The notes beneath the pieces are model-generated. The model did not search any database, had not been told where the DNA came from, and worked only from the letters and a program-made list of their open reading frames with translations. Of a stretch of DNA of 64,000 nucleotides, positions 44,425 through 55,376 are shown piece after piece. The DNA lies in the NCBI GenBank assembly GCA_027605045.1, contig JAQFWX010000020.1, positions 310,001 through 374,000 of the forward strand, written 5' to 3'. Origin of the DNA: Phallus indusiatus. Its lineage: Eukaryota > Basidiomycota > Agaricomycetes > Phallales > Phallaceae. The position numbers and the translations under genes are program-made. Every line of letters begins with the position of its first letter. The first letter of the stretch is position 1.

Positions 44425-45349
44425 CTAATGATATTTCCGAAGATGTTGAGCCTTTTTGCTATCCACGCGATAGTCGACGAAACGATACGGCTTCCCGTTT
44501 TCCTTCAAATATCCACAATTCCGGTCCTCGCACTCATACTCCATGAGAACCTGTCGCGGAAGAGCAATGGCCTCTTCAGGTGCAAGTTCATCGTCATCAA
44601 TCAACTCCTGCTCCCTTTTAGCGTGCACTCCAATATGACGCCGGAGGTTTCTGGACCCGACAATAGTTTTATTGCAGCATGATGCTCTACTGCTGCGGTT
44701 GCTCGGGTCTCTAAACACGCATTTCCAGTTTATTCTCCCGGTACGTTTGTAAAGTCCGGAAACGGAGTCTAGCTCTTCCTCTTCAGTGCGGGATTTCGAT
44801 CTCTTTGAGGAAAGTTTGCTGGGGGCAGCTGGGGTTGATTTTCTGTTTAATGGAGAGGACAATGGACTCGTGGTTCGCGATCGGGTCGCGTACCTGGTGT
44901 TATTTGATTGTTTGGTTTGCAATTGCGAATCGATGTCAATGTTAACACCCCGCTGGTTCGCAACCCCAGGACTACAACCCTGCTCAGACGGCTCGTCTTG
45001 GTCAGCTATGAACGTCATATCAGCAACTTGCACGAAAAAAAGGAAAGACGCGTCTTACGGAACATAGGCCCTTGAGGCACATTATTGATTGTCAACTCCC
45101 ACGTATTCATTCCCATGTTCATTCTATGTGGTAGCCACATGATTCCTAATTCGTAATCGAATATGGGTGGTGGCATATCGTTCTAAAACACGCGTTAATA
45201 GATTAGGCGGTGTAGAAATTGGGATCAACACGCACGATCGGAGCGGGAGGTGGGGGTGGAGGCTGAACCGGACGCAAGTCGGGGTGTAGATATGAATAAT
45301 CTTCATCGACGGTGGTTTGAGCTGGAAAGCGACAGTTGATGTGGCGCAT
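44425..45349 (-). CDS. zinc-finger-like protein with two C2H2-type pairs
   Basis: Exons 45349-45236, 45182-45059 and 45005-44425 give 272 residues; both introns are 53 bases. N-terminus MRHINCRFPAQTTVDEDYSY with a Pro run, then a tryptophan-containing segment (MWLPHRMNMG, NTWELTINNVPQGPMF). A Ser/Arg/Lys-rich linker (KSTPAAPSKLSSKRSKSR) follows, which is a plausible nuclear signal. The end has CVFRDPS...CC...LRRHIGVH and CEDRNCGY...HLRKYH, two possible zinc sites of C2H2 type with irregular spacing. A DNA-binding role is inferred from form only. It lies alone between F-box genes, inside block copy 1 and without a counterpart in copy 2. Confidence 0.7.
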
Positions 45350-45451
45350 TGTTCGGCGATTGAAGATTATTATGGAGTCAACGAAGGTTAGATGGCGTGA
45401 GTTGGGAAGGGGAAGAAAGGTTTGCTTGTTGTGAAGGACGATCTCCACGCA

Positions 45452-45462
45452 TTTTATATATA
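45452..45462 (-). promoter_or_regulatory. TATA box of the zinc-finger-like gene
   Basis: TATATATAAAA on the minus strand about 100 bases before the ATG at 45349. Confidence 0.6.
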
Positions 45463-45925
45463 CCACGGGGGGACAACTTTGTCGGGGGTGGACGCGATGT
45501 CCTTTGATAAAAGATGTGACATACGGACCATTGGATGGGCGTACCACAGTGGACAAATAGGACGACCCTCCTGTGTCCCCGTCCATGTATTTGCGCCTTT
45601 TCACCGGCATCCAGACCGAAAGGACCGAATGATATTATATTGAAAGGTGTGCTACTTAAGCTTGGTATGTTGCTCCGGAAAATGACTAACCGACATCTTC
45701 ATGTAGCGTGAAAGGTTTTTATGGTACATAACATGTTTTCAAACAATCTAACCTTTCGTATCTCGCTGGAGATTCAACGTTCGTATTACCTGGAGCACCA
45801 TTTGATGTACCGATGCAAATGACACATTGATGGTCAATGTATTATTATTCATCTTATTATTCATCTAAAACTATTCTTCAAAACTATCTGTGTAGTCCGT
45901 AGGAGATAGTGCGCTAAAATGATCT

Positions 45926-47581
45926 CTAAGACATGGGCAATGATCTAAATTCAACAATATTGCGCAAATGTTCAAGGTCCAATGCCTCAAGCCACTCGTT
46001 AAAACATACTACCATGTCCAAAATTTCATACCAGATGATGATCGATTTCAACGGATGCCCTGTCTCTTCGCGGAATTTGTAACACTGAAGGAGAGCACGA
46101 AGATAGGGTTCTCCAAGGTCAACAAAATGACCACGAAAAACTAGCTGTAGTGTATGCAGAGAGGAGCAATGGAGCAAATGTACTTGATTGGGCCCGTTAT
46201 TTATTTCTGAGTTTGAGCCTGTCGCCTCTGTTTGGAGATTTGATTCTGAATGCCGTACCCGATTTCCCGGGGGTATTAGGGCCCTCAAATGGGAGTTCGG
46301 AAGGGAATCAAAATCTTCGTATCTATTCGGATGATAGACGCGGAAGTATTGTATGTAAATTCGGTAGTAAAACCAGGATATCTCTAAGCAGCGTAGTTTT
46401 CAGAGGGTAGTCTTCCAAACAAACATGCGTGATAGTATCCGACATTCTGGTTTCTCGGAGCAGATAAGACAGTTCGTCCAAGTCGTCATACAGAGTTCTT
46501 AATACTGGATTTCCACTAGAATATAAATCAGGCGCTGGGGATTCCATGTTCATGTCCGACGTCTGTTCGGAGAAGCTGATGGCCATCATACCTGTGGAGC
46601 TCGTGGAGATCGTGAGTAGTGAAGACGACGTTGGGAAATGAAGTGCATTAAGGATGTTGAGTCACCCAGCTTGTGGTAGAGATCGACGCAGGTAATATCA
46701 AAGTTGACTTTGTCGATAGGAAAATCTAGATGTTCCAAAACAAAGTTGATATAACCGATTCCGCACGTGCCTCGAAGTGACAGTTCTTGTAGACACGGAA
46801 GGGATACACGACGAGAAGAATGCCTGGAAAGGATAATGCTGGGGCTCACAAGTGACCATGTGAGACTGAGAATGCGAAGACATGATGCTGAATGTTGAAG
46901 AATATCAAGTAAGATATTGCCGTCAATAGGTATGCTAGAGATGAACTGAAAATGAATTTTCGATAGATTTCTCCAAAAACAGGCAGATCGAAGTCCCTCC
47001 AAACCTGAAGAGATTGGGAGATGTACGATTTTAAGGTTGGGCGCCTTTTGAAAAGAAAGGGGTTGGTTGATAGTGAAGGCTTCGTGAAGAGTGACCCATT
47101 CCATTTCTGGTTGTATTTCTCCATCTTCATCAACTTCGAAGTAGAACTTTTGTAATGCAGGGGCAGGATGTACGAACAAGGATAGAACCGCGCCTGCTAT
47201 CTTTGTCGGTAACAGTACTCGGAATGTTCGAATTCTGCCCATCTCTTGTAAAAGGCGAGGGAGTTTGCAGATCAAATCCACAAAGTGCTGCGAGTGGAGA
47301 TGATTGTCGCCCCTTTCGATGAACACGTCCAATGGCATAGAACCAGACCATAAAAGTATTTTGACAAGTTCATCAAAGTTCATTTCGGTATACTTGAGCA
47401 ATATACTAGTCCACATTGTTGGGTCGCGGATAAGTGTTTTCCTCCATGAGCGACAAACACGCGTCGCATCAATCGGAGGTAGGCTTGTCTCATCCCCGAA
47501 GCTGGAATCGGAAAGAAGATAACGTCTGTTTGAAAGTTTGATGATCGTACTGAATACTTCGTATGGGACGCGATCAAGCAT
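45926..47581 (-). pseudogene. F-box gene 3, frame-broken
   Basis: N-terminal 330 residues are open (47581-46586; LDRVPYEVFSTIIKLSNRRY, IDATRVCRSWRKTLIRDPTMW, LPCLQELSLRGTC). After FISQRRLHYSRSP the frame is lost, resumes at about 46580 (FSEQTSDMNMESPAPDLYSS), breaks again near 46330 and ends with the normal C-terminus at 45926 (SSLHTLQLVFRGHF, HPLKSIIIW). All parts are present in order, so at least two indels separate it from a full gene of about 550 residues. Paralog in copy 2 at 51970-53722. Confidence 0.8.
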
Positions 47582-47982
47582 GATCAGCTGTTGTTTAACT
47601 ACTGTTGTTGAAATGTTGAAGCTGCAAAGTACAAGCGCCCACGCTTACGGTTATTCACACGACCGTCTGTAGTTGAAAATTTTTCATCTCAATCTTTGTA
47701 GTCTCGTCATTCAATGAGCCAAGGTACTTTATTTAAGAGGCAAGATACTCATTGGATGCTCAAAGAAGAGAGCGACGGATGTGCTGAACTTTAGCTTCAT
47801 CGCTCAAGCGCTCACTGCCTATTTGGTGTAGGTTCACTCCAAGTCCGAGGTGAAGCACCGTCAACGGGGTGGAAAGCCCGGCTCGTGCTACGCCATAAAA
47901 CGGCTGCTCTTTTCCTCGGCCAAAGCGAGATCTCATTATCAAAATTCCATTTGCCCGAGAGCGACCTTGGACCGCACCCGAC
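47582..47982. other. intergenic between F-box 3 and sulfotransferase-like gene 1
   Basis: Shared divergent promoter region. Similar to 53723-54045 in the second block copy. No gene. Confidence 0.6.
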
Positions 47983-48821
47983 ATGTCGACCACAAGTGAG
48001 AGCACTGACAGACCCAACCCCGCACCTATTCAAGTAATAGGGGTCGGTATGGCACGAACTGGTGTATGTTTTCCATTGAGTGAAACACAGATACGGTTCC
48101 GTTTACTCCTTCGCAGACAACCAGTCTTTGGAAGGCCCTCGAGATTCTAGGTTTTGGGCCAGGATATCATCCTATGCAACTTCCCATGGACACTGTAAAA
48201 GAGGATTTTTTTATATGGGCGGATATAATCGAAAGTTGCTCCTATTATCAGCTATATGTTCTGTACTTGAAATTAACCAAAAATTCAAGGGAAGGATACA
48301 TCACCTGCAGCTTTTGACAAAGTTTTGCGTGGGTACAAGTCCGTAATGGACTCACCGATTGCGGTAATGGCCAAGGAGGCTTATGCTGCGTATCCTAACG
48401 CAAAATATATTTTGGTTCGTATATGGATATATATGATTGCGATTGGTTAATTGAGATCAACCTATATAGACTGTTCGCGATATAGAGGAATGGGAGCACA
48501 GCCTCCGTACAACAGTGCTAGAGGCTCGTCGCCGCATGAAAGATTTACCCTTCCCACCTGACAGAGCGGGTGTGCGTCGTTGGTTCGACGCGTGGTTCGG
48601 TAGCTTACTTTCTTCATTGAGTTTGTTTGCAAAAAACAGTCAGCCGACAACCTTGTTTTCTATATCAAGGTGTGCATCACAAAAACCGTCTGGCCACGCA
48701 TCCCAGAGAAGAATACGAAGAACATAATGAACGCATCAAGAGTATAATACCTCAAGACCAGCTCCTCATTTACGACGTTAAGGAAGGTTGGGATCGTCTC
48801 GTTGAATTTTTGGGAGTGTAA
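47983..48821 (+). pseudogene. sulfotransferase-like P-loop protein, one base from intact
   Basis: Exons 47983-48063, 48117-48234, 48290-48414 and 48470-48821. N-terminus IQVIGVGMARTG joins TTSLWKALEILGFGPGYHPM across intron 1, giving the P-loop RTGTTSL that binds the phosphosulfate donor in this family (fungal Sulfotransfer_4 type). Later parts: AAFDKVLRGYKSVMDSPIAV, YPNAKYILTVRDIEEWEHSL and WFDAWFG. Near 48630 a run of six A shifts the frame. Removing one A would give KTVSRQPCF and then VHHKNRLATHPREEYEEHNE and IPQDQLLIYDVKEGWDRLVE to the stop. The degenerate copy at 54650 reads KTDSQQTCF at this place with no extra A. So this is either a single frameshift or a sequence error in a real gene. 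Substrate unknown. Confidence 0.7.
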
Positions 48822-49045
48822 GGCTATTTTTCTGTGCCGTCTATAAATTTAGACTAAAGATGGTGCATAACATCGTAGACCCAAACCGGACGTTCCCTTC
48901 CCTTACCTCAATAAAGGACCTGGGTTCTCTCAGAAAATAGATGATGAAATAGAAAGGCGAAAGAAAGCAACCGGAACGATTTGATTAGGCTATGGATGAG
49001 CAAATAATTTGGTAGCCCTGGAGTGTTATATAAATACAAAGTAAA

Positions 49046-49312
49046 CTAGGCTACATCATCCTTCTCAATATTTTCCAGACAGGCAGAAACAAATTCATCA
49101 TAAACTACGTCGGCGGGCCCAGCGTTGACTACGGATTCTTGACCTGATTTGGAGTGTTTGTTCTTTGTTATATCTCCAGAATATGCCGAGATGGAATTTG
49201 ATCGAGCACGTTGAGTTGTTTTACCTGATTGTCTGGGTTGACTGGATCCGCCTACTTGCGATCGCGACCCACTTGGGGTTAGACTTCCAAGCCGAGTGGT
49301 CGCTGTCCCCAA
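49046..49312 (-). pseudogene. FunK1 kinase, C-terminal remnant
   Basis: Only the Ser/Arg tail and the acidic end are present (TRLGSLTPSGSRSQVGGSSQ, RQSGKTTQRARSNSISA, ENIEKDDVA). It corresponds to the last 90 residues of the copy at 55377. It stops sharply at about 49312, where the F-box A fragment begins on the other strand. No kinase domain. Confidence 0.85.
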
Positions 49313-49322
49313 ACTTTACTTA

Positions 49323-49980
49323 TACATCGCTGAAAAAGACGTCGTTATCAGCGCAGTTTCGAAGAGGCTATGAAATTCCATCCCTGAAGTTCGCGAGGTC
49401 GTTCATAATATCTTCCTCTGCCTGGACCTTGAGCGTATCCCGTCTACGCCCCCATTGGCGATACGACCCCGTGTGTATTTATGTTTATGGGAAAATCAGT
49501 GCACGTAAAGGACTCATATATGTATAATTCAAGATCATAAATTCGGAAGACATTCACCTTTCGCAATATATGTTCTGCCCAAGGGACCGGAACAGTGGTA
49601 GAACGCACCAACATTGGAATAAGGTTCAGATACATGTATTATATACCTGAAAGTTTTAATTTCTTAATGGTATGTCTTTTCTTACATTTATAGATCAGCC
49701 CGGGATAGAACTTTTCTTTGTTTAGGCTTGTAATGACATCTCGCATATACAAAAACATCAATAGGAACTATCAAAACAGCGATGACGCAAGTTTGAGTTG
49801 TTTCCATACCTAATGACTGACAGCCTGAGGTTAGGCTATTTAACAGTACTTTGGTAAACACGTTCCATATGATGAATATAAATCTTACTACACTGGTTTA
49901 TTGATACCTGACAGAATTCAACTCATCACAAACATCTACACGGTGAATCATAGCTAATGTGAGGTCTTCACTAACCCGAT
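49323..49980 (+). pseudogene. F-box A, 3' remnant, and copied spacer (block X, copy 2 start)
   Basis: From TCGCTGAAAA on, the sequence follows the end of F-box A (39000-39165) and its 3' spacer (39165-39630), with indels that destroy the frame. The first 270 codons of F-box A are absent. The break point is therefore the join of two copies of a tandem block. Confidence 0.75.
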
Positions 49981-51599
49981 CTAATCATTAACTACTCTAA
50001 ATTCAACAGCATCGCGCAGACCTTCGAAGTCCTGGATCTGCAGCCACGCCTCGCTGAATCGCTTTATCAAGGACGAATTTTCATGCCAGATAATGATGGA
50101 TTTAAGCGGATGTCCGACCTCTTCGCGAAATAAGAAACACCCAATGAGAGCCGTGATATAATATAGATCGAATTCCAAGAAATTGCCGCGAAAAACCAGT
50201 TGCAGTGTATGCAGAGAGGGACAAGGGAGTAAATGTACTTGACTCCTACCCTGTGTCTGATCCCATCTCGAAGGTATCAAAGCCTTCAAGTACGAGTCTG
50301 AAAGGCGGCCTGAGCGAGCTTGAAGACCTTCGTGCCTACTTCCATGATAGATACGGAAATATTGTGCATTTGGGAGCGACTCCAAAAGTTTTCTGAGCAT
50401 TGTAATGTCCATAAGGTAGTCTTCCAAACACACGTGGGTAATGTTTGTCATTCCAGTGTTGTTTGGAAATAAATCAACCAGATAACGCCGAGGCAGACTT
50501 TGCCTAAGCAGAGTTCTAAATATCGGATTTCCGCTAGAATACAAATTAGATGTTGGGGATTCCATGTTCATTTCCGACGTCTGTTTCGAGAAGTTGATGG
50601 CTGACATATATTCCGTCGAGCTCTCGGAGATTGAAAGAAGCAACAGACGTCGCTGGAAGTCAATTAAAGATGTTGCCAATCAGTATGGTGCGGGGTAAAA
50701 ATCGACGCAGTTAATATCCAAGTTGACCTTATCGACTGGGAAATCTAGACGTTCCAAAACAAAATTGATATTATCGACCGTGCATGTGCCTTGAAGTGAG
50801 AGCTCTTGTAGACACGGCAGGGATATACGGCAATGAGAAGGCATGGAACAGGTAATATTGGGTTTTACACGTGACCATATGAGATTGAGAACGCGAAGGC
50901 ATGCTGATGAATGTTGAAGAATGTCCAGGAGGATATCACCTTCGATATCCGTGTAGGAGATGAATTGAAGGTGGATTATCGACAGGCTTCTAAAAAAAGA
51001 AATGGATTGAAATTCCGTAAGACCCAAAGAAATTGGAATATATATATATTTGAGGTTTGGTGCGTCGTCAAAAGGTAGAGCGTGGTCAAAGGCTTCTCCA
51101 AGTGTCAGTCATCCGCGTCGCATTTGAGTTTCTCCGCCTCCATCAAATTCGAAATGGAACGTTTGTAACATAGGGGCAGGCTCTTTGAGGACGTCCAAGA
51201 CTGTACCTGCCATACTTGGTGGCAACAGTGCTTGAAATGTTCGGACACTGTGCATCTCTGGTAAAACCCAACCCTCAAGTACAATGATATTAACTCCGGG
51301 TCATCCGAGAGTATCGGATGATCACCATCTTCGATAAACACATCCAATGGTCTGGAACCAGAGCGCGAAATAGTCTCGGTCAGTTCATCTGGGTTTGATT
51401 TTGTGTAGTTGAGTCTGACGGTCGTCCACATAGTTGGGTCGCGGAGAAGCGTGTTCCTCCACGCACGACAAACGCGCGTCGCCTCAAACGGAGGTAAGCT
51501 TGGCTCGTCGTCGCCAAAATTGTAATCGGGAATGAATGAATATCTGTATGAGAATTTGATGATTTTACTGAAGATTTCGTATGGAAGACGATCAAGCAT
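49981..51599 (-). pseudogene. F-box gene 4, decayed copy of F-box 1
   Basis: Very close to F-box 1 over its whole length (LDRLPYEIFSKIIKFSYRYS, FEATRVCRAWRNTLLRDPTMW, LPCLQELSLQGTCTVDNINF, FPNNTGMTNITHVCLEDYL). Lesions: a frameshift near 51285 within LISLY, a second frame change near 51100, and a nonsense TGA at 50680-50682 where F-box 1 has Gly in PAPYGLATSL. The rest is open to 49981. Confidence 0.88.
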
Positions 51600-51969
51600 G
51601 ATCAGTTATTGAAGTACGAGTTCAACGTGCAATGCAACGTAAAGCGCCCACGCCAACATTTGGTTATTCACACTAAGCGTAGCTGGGGTTCAAATTTTTT
51701 CATTTCAATTGTTTGCTCCAAAATGGCTTGCAGATCAAGCTCACTGCGGAGAGTCGTTGCGACGAAGTATTCGTCAAAGACAGTAGAAACACGTACTACT
51801 AGTTTAATAAAGGAAAAAGCAAAAGAACATTCGTATTTTGACGTATGTACATAAAACATACAAGTTACTTGAAAAAATCTGGATAACAAAGAGCTCAATA
51901 ATTTTAGGAAGCAGAAACCCATTTTTATTTTCTTTACGGGGTCTCCTGCGAGCATCTAACTGAACTTCT
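51600..51969. other. spacer between block X copy 2 and block Y copy 2
   Basis: Join region without a gene. In block copy 1 the corresponding interval is filled by F-box 2 and the zinc-finger-like gene (41346-45925). Confidence 0.6.
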
Positions 51970-53722
51970 TCATCCCGATGCGGACGCGAGCAGCGCGACT
52001 AGTTCGTTTTTGACACATTGGGCGGTAGTCTTATGGTTTCCGTTCCCAACAGTACATGAAGGACAACGCACACTAATAATCCGAGACCCCGGACAATAAC
52101 CTAAACTCAACGACGCTGCCCCATTGTTCATGGTCCTCTTCCTCCAACCAATCATTGAAGAATGCTGACAGCACAAAGACTCATACCAGATGATGACCGA
52201 TTTTAACGGATGTCCAGTCTCTTCGCGGAATAAAAGACACTGAAGGAGATCCTGAAGATAGGATCCGTCGAATTCTAGATATTCGCCACGAAAAACTAGC
52301 TGTAATGTATGCAGAGAGGGGCAAGGGAGTGAACGTGCTTGATTGGGTTCGTCATTTATTTCCGAGAAATTTGGGCTTGTTATCTCTGATTGGAGGTCAG
52401 ATGAATTTGAATGGTGTATTCGTTCCCTCGGGGGTAATAAGGCCTTCATGTATGAGTTTCGAAGAGAAGAATCATTTTCGTATGTACTTCCGTGATAGAT
52501 TCGGAAGTATTGTAGATTTGGTAGTAAAAGCAGAATGTCTCTGAGCCTCGTGGCTTCTAAAGGGTAGTCTTCCAAACACATATGTGTGACCGTTTCCGAC
52601 ATTCTGCTTTCTCGGAGGAAATTAGACAGCTCATCTAAAGGTGCACGGTAGTTCAACAGAGTCCTGAATATTGGACTTCCGCTGAACAAATCAGGCACTT
52701 CTAGGGATTCCAGGTTTAGGTCCGACGTTTGGAAATGAAGTGAATTAAGGGTGTTGAGCGGTAGAGTGGAGGGTAGGGACCGACGCAGATAATATTAAAG
52801 TTGACTTCGTCGACTGAAAAATCCAGATGTTTCAGGACAAAATTGATATAACCGACTTCGCATGTGCCTTGAAGTGAGAGTTCTTGTAGATATGGCAGGT
52901 AAATACGACGAGAAGAATCCCTGCAAAAGGGGATGCCTGCTGTTACACCTAACCATATGAGACTGAGAGCACGAAGGCTTGGTGACGAAAGTTGAAGAAT
53001 GTTGAGCAGAACATCGCCGCCGATGGGTATGTAAGAGATGAACTGAAAATGAATACCTGATAGATTTCTCCAAAAGGATATAGATTGAAGTCCCCCAAAA
53101 CCTAAAGAGATCGGGAGATGCACAATTTCAAGGTTGGGCGCCTTCTCAAAAAGAGTTCGATTGACAGTGAAAGCTTCGTCAAGAGTGACCCATTCCATTT
53201 CTGGTTGTATATCGCTATCTTGCCAGCGATTAACTTCGAAGTAGAACTTTTGCAACGCAGGAGCAGGATGTACGAACAAGCATAGAACCGCGCCTGCTAT
53301 TTTTGTCGGTAACAGTACCCGGAATGTTCGAATTCTGCCCATCTCTTGTAAAAGGCGAGGGAGCTTGCAAATTAGATCCACAAAGTGATGCGAGCGGGGA
53401 AAATTGTCGCCCTTTTCGATAAACACATCCAATGGCATAGAACCAGACAATGAAAGTATTTTGACAAGTTCATCAAAGTCTATTTTGGTATATTTGAGAG
53501 AATACTAGTCCACACGGTTGGGTCGCCGAGAAGTGTTTTTCTCCACGAGCGACAAACACGCGTCGCTTCAATCGGAGGTAGGCTTGTCTCATCCCCGAAG
53601 CTGGAATCGGAAAGAAGATAACGTCTGTTTGAAAGTTTGACAATTTTACTGAAGATTTCGTACGGAACGCGAGTAAGCATGATCAGCTGTTGTTTGGCTG
53701 TTGTTGTTGAACGTAGTTTCAC
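51970..53722 (-). pseudogene. F-box gene 5, decayed copy of F-box 3
   Basis: Start LTRVPYEIFSKIVKLSNRRY and IEATRVCRSWRKTLLGDPTVW, then a frameshift near 53500. The body 53450-52716 is open (SGSMPLDVFIEKGDN, FWRNLSGIHFQFIS, LPYLQELSLQGTCEVGYINF). A deletion or shift near 52700 follows, then the C-terminal part (SPIFRTLLNYRAPLDELSNF, PCPSLHTLQLVFRGEY). The last residues are out of frame from about 52160. At least three lesions. Confidence 0.85.
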
Positions 53723-54045
53723 GTATAAGCGCCCACCCCTGCGTCTGGAGTTGAAAACTTTTCTCTGTACTTTGAACGCACTGCAGTCGGGACCATGTCA
53801 TTCAATGAGCCAATAATCAAGGTACTTTTATTTCAAGGTACTCATTAAAACTCAAGAAAGATGTGCTGTAGTTTAGCGCTGTTCACTTCAAGTCCAAGGT
53901 GAAGCATCTTCACTGGTAACGGGGCTGAAAATCCGGCTCGTGCTTTACGCCATGAAAAGGCTGCTCTCTTAAAACCTCGCCCAAAGCGAGATCTTATTTT
54001 CGAGATATGTCATCTGCCCGAGAGCGACCTTGAACCACTCCCGAC

Positions 54046-54857
54046 ATGTCGACCACCAATGAGAGCACTGGCAGACCGGCAACCCCGCACCTATTCAAGT
54101 AAATAGGGGTCGGTATGGCACGAACTGTGTATGCTTTCCGTTGAGTAAAACAAAGATACGATTCCGGTTATCTCTTTAAAGACAATTAGTCTTTGGAAGG
54201 CCCTCAAGTTTCTAGGTTTTGGGCTAGGATATCATCCTATGCAACTTCCCACGAGCACCGTAGATGATTTTTTTGTGGGCGGATATAATTGAAGGTTTCC
54301 CTTTTATCAGCCATTACATGTTCCGTGCTTGACATTCGCGAATACTATAGGGAAAGATACATCACCTGCAGCTTTTGACAAGGTTCTGCGCGGGTACAAG
54401 TACAAGTCCGTAATGGACTCACCGATTGCGGTAATGGCGAAGGAAGCTTATGCCGCACAATATCCTAACACGAAATATTTTCTGGTCCGTACATGAATAT
54501 AATTTGTAGTTGGTCATTAATTTAATATGGTGATATAAACTCTTTGCGATGTAGAGAAATGGGAGTACAGCCCCCATACAACAGTGCTAGAGACTCGTCG
54601 CCGCATAAAAGATTTACCCTCCCCACGATGCCGTTGGTTCGATGCACGACACGGTAACTTGACCTTATTCATAAAAACGGACAGCCAACAAACATGTTTT
54701 TCCTAATAAGATGTATACCGCAAAAACCGCCACGCATACCAGAGAAAAATATGGGAACACAGTAAACTCGTCAAGAGTATATATAATACCTCCCGGCTTC
54801 TCATTTACGACGTTGAAGGAAGGTTGGGATCGTCTCGTTGAAGTTTTCCAAGTGTAA
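54046..54857 (+). pseudogene. sulfotransferase-like gene, decayed copy
   Basis: Copy of 47983-48821. The start is kept (MSTTNESTGRPATP), but the frame is lost within the first exon, the P-loop join is damaged, and a base is missing in the FFVG segment. Later stops interrupt TCFS and the C-terminus. Still readable: AAFDKVLRGYK, SPIAVMAKEAYAAQYPNTKY. Confidence 0.8.
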
Positions 54858-55376
54858 GGCTATTTCCTTTGTTGTCTACAAATTTCGGTTAAAGATGATG
54901 GATAGCATTGTAGACCCATACCCCCTTCCCTTATCTTAATAAAGCTGGGTTTATTAATAAGAGAGGAGATGACGAAATCGAAAGGCGAAATAGGGAAGCG
55001 GGAATAGGTTGGTCGATGGACCAATAGTTTGGAAGGACTGGAGTGTTATGTAAATAGTAGGCTCGTCAATGTATTCGTATTCTATTTGAGTTTTATATCT
55101 TTCCCCGCAAATGACTAACAAACGGCAGAAGAAGCTAGGGAAAGAAAATTAAGTTGGGATCAGTCAAGTGCAAAGAATGTTGTGCGTTTCTAATAGCTAA
55201 TTTTACGCCGCGGCACAGTAAACATCGGGAGTTTCAAAAAAGTTTTAACTCGTATCACCCGGGCCTGTTCTCCAGCTTAAAGCTCTTTCTAATATTTATC
55301 AGACCGAGCTTCATTTGACTTTCTTATTACATAAATACATATATTCTAATCACAAAGCGCATAAGTAAAAATTAGA
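54858..55376. other. intergenic, no gene seen
   Basis: AT-rich 3' flank of the FunK1 copy. It has no full counterpart in block copy 1, which ends at the remnant FunK1. Confidence 0.55.
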
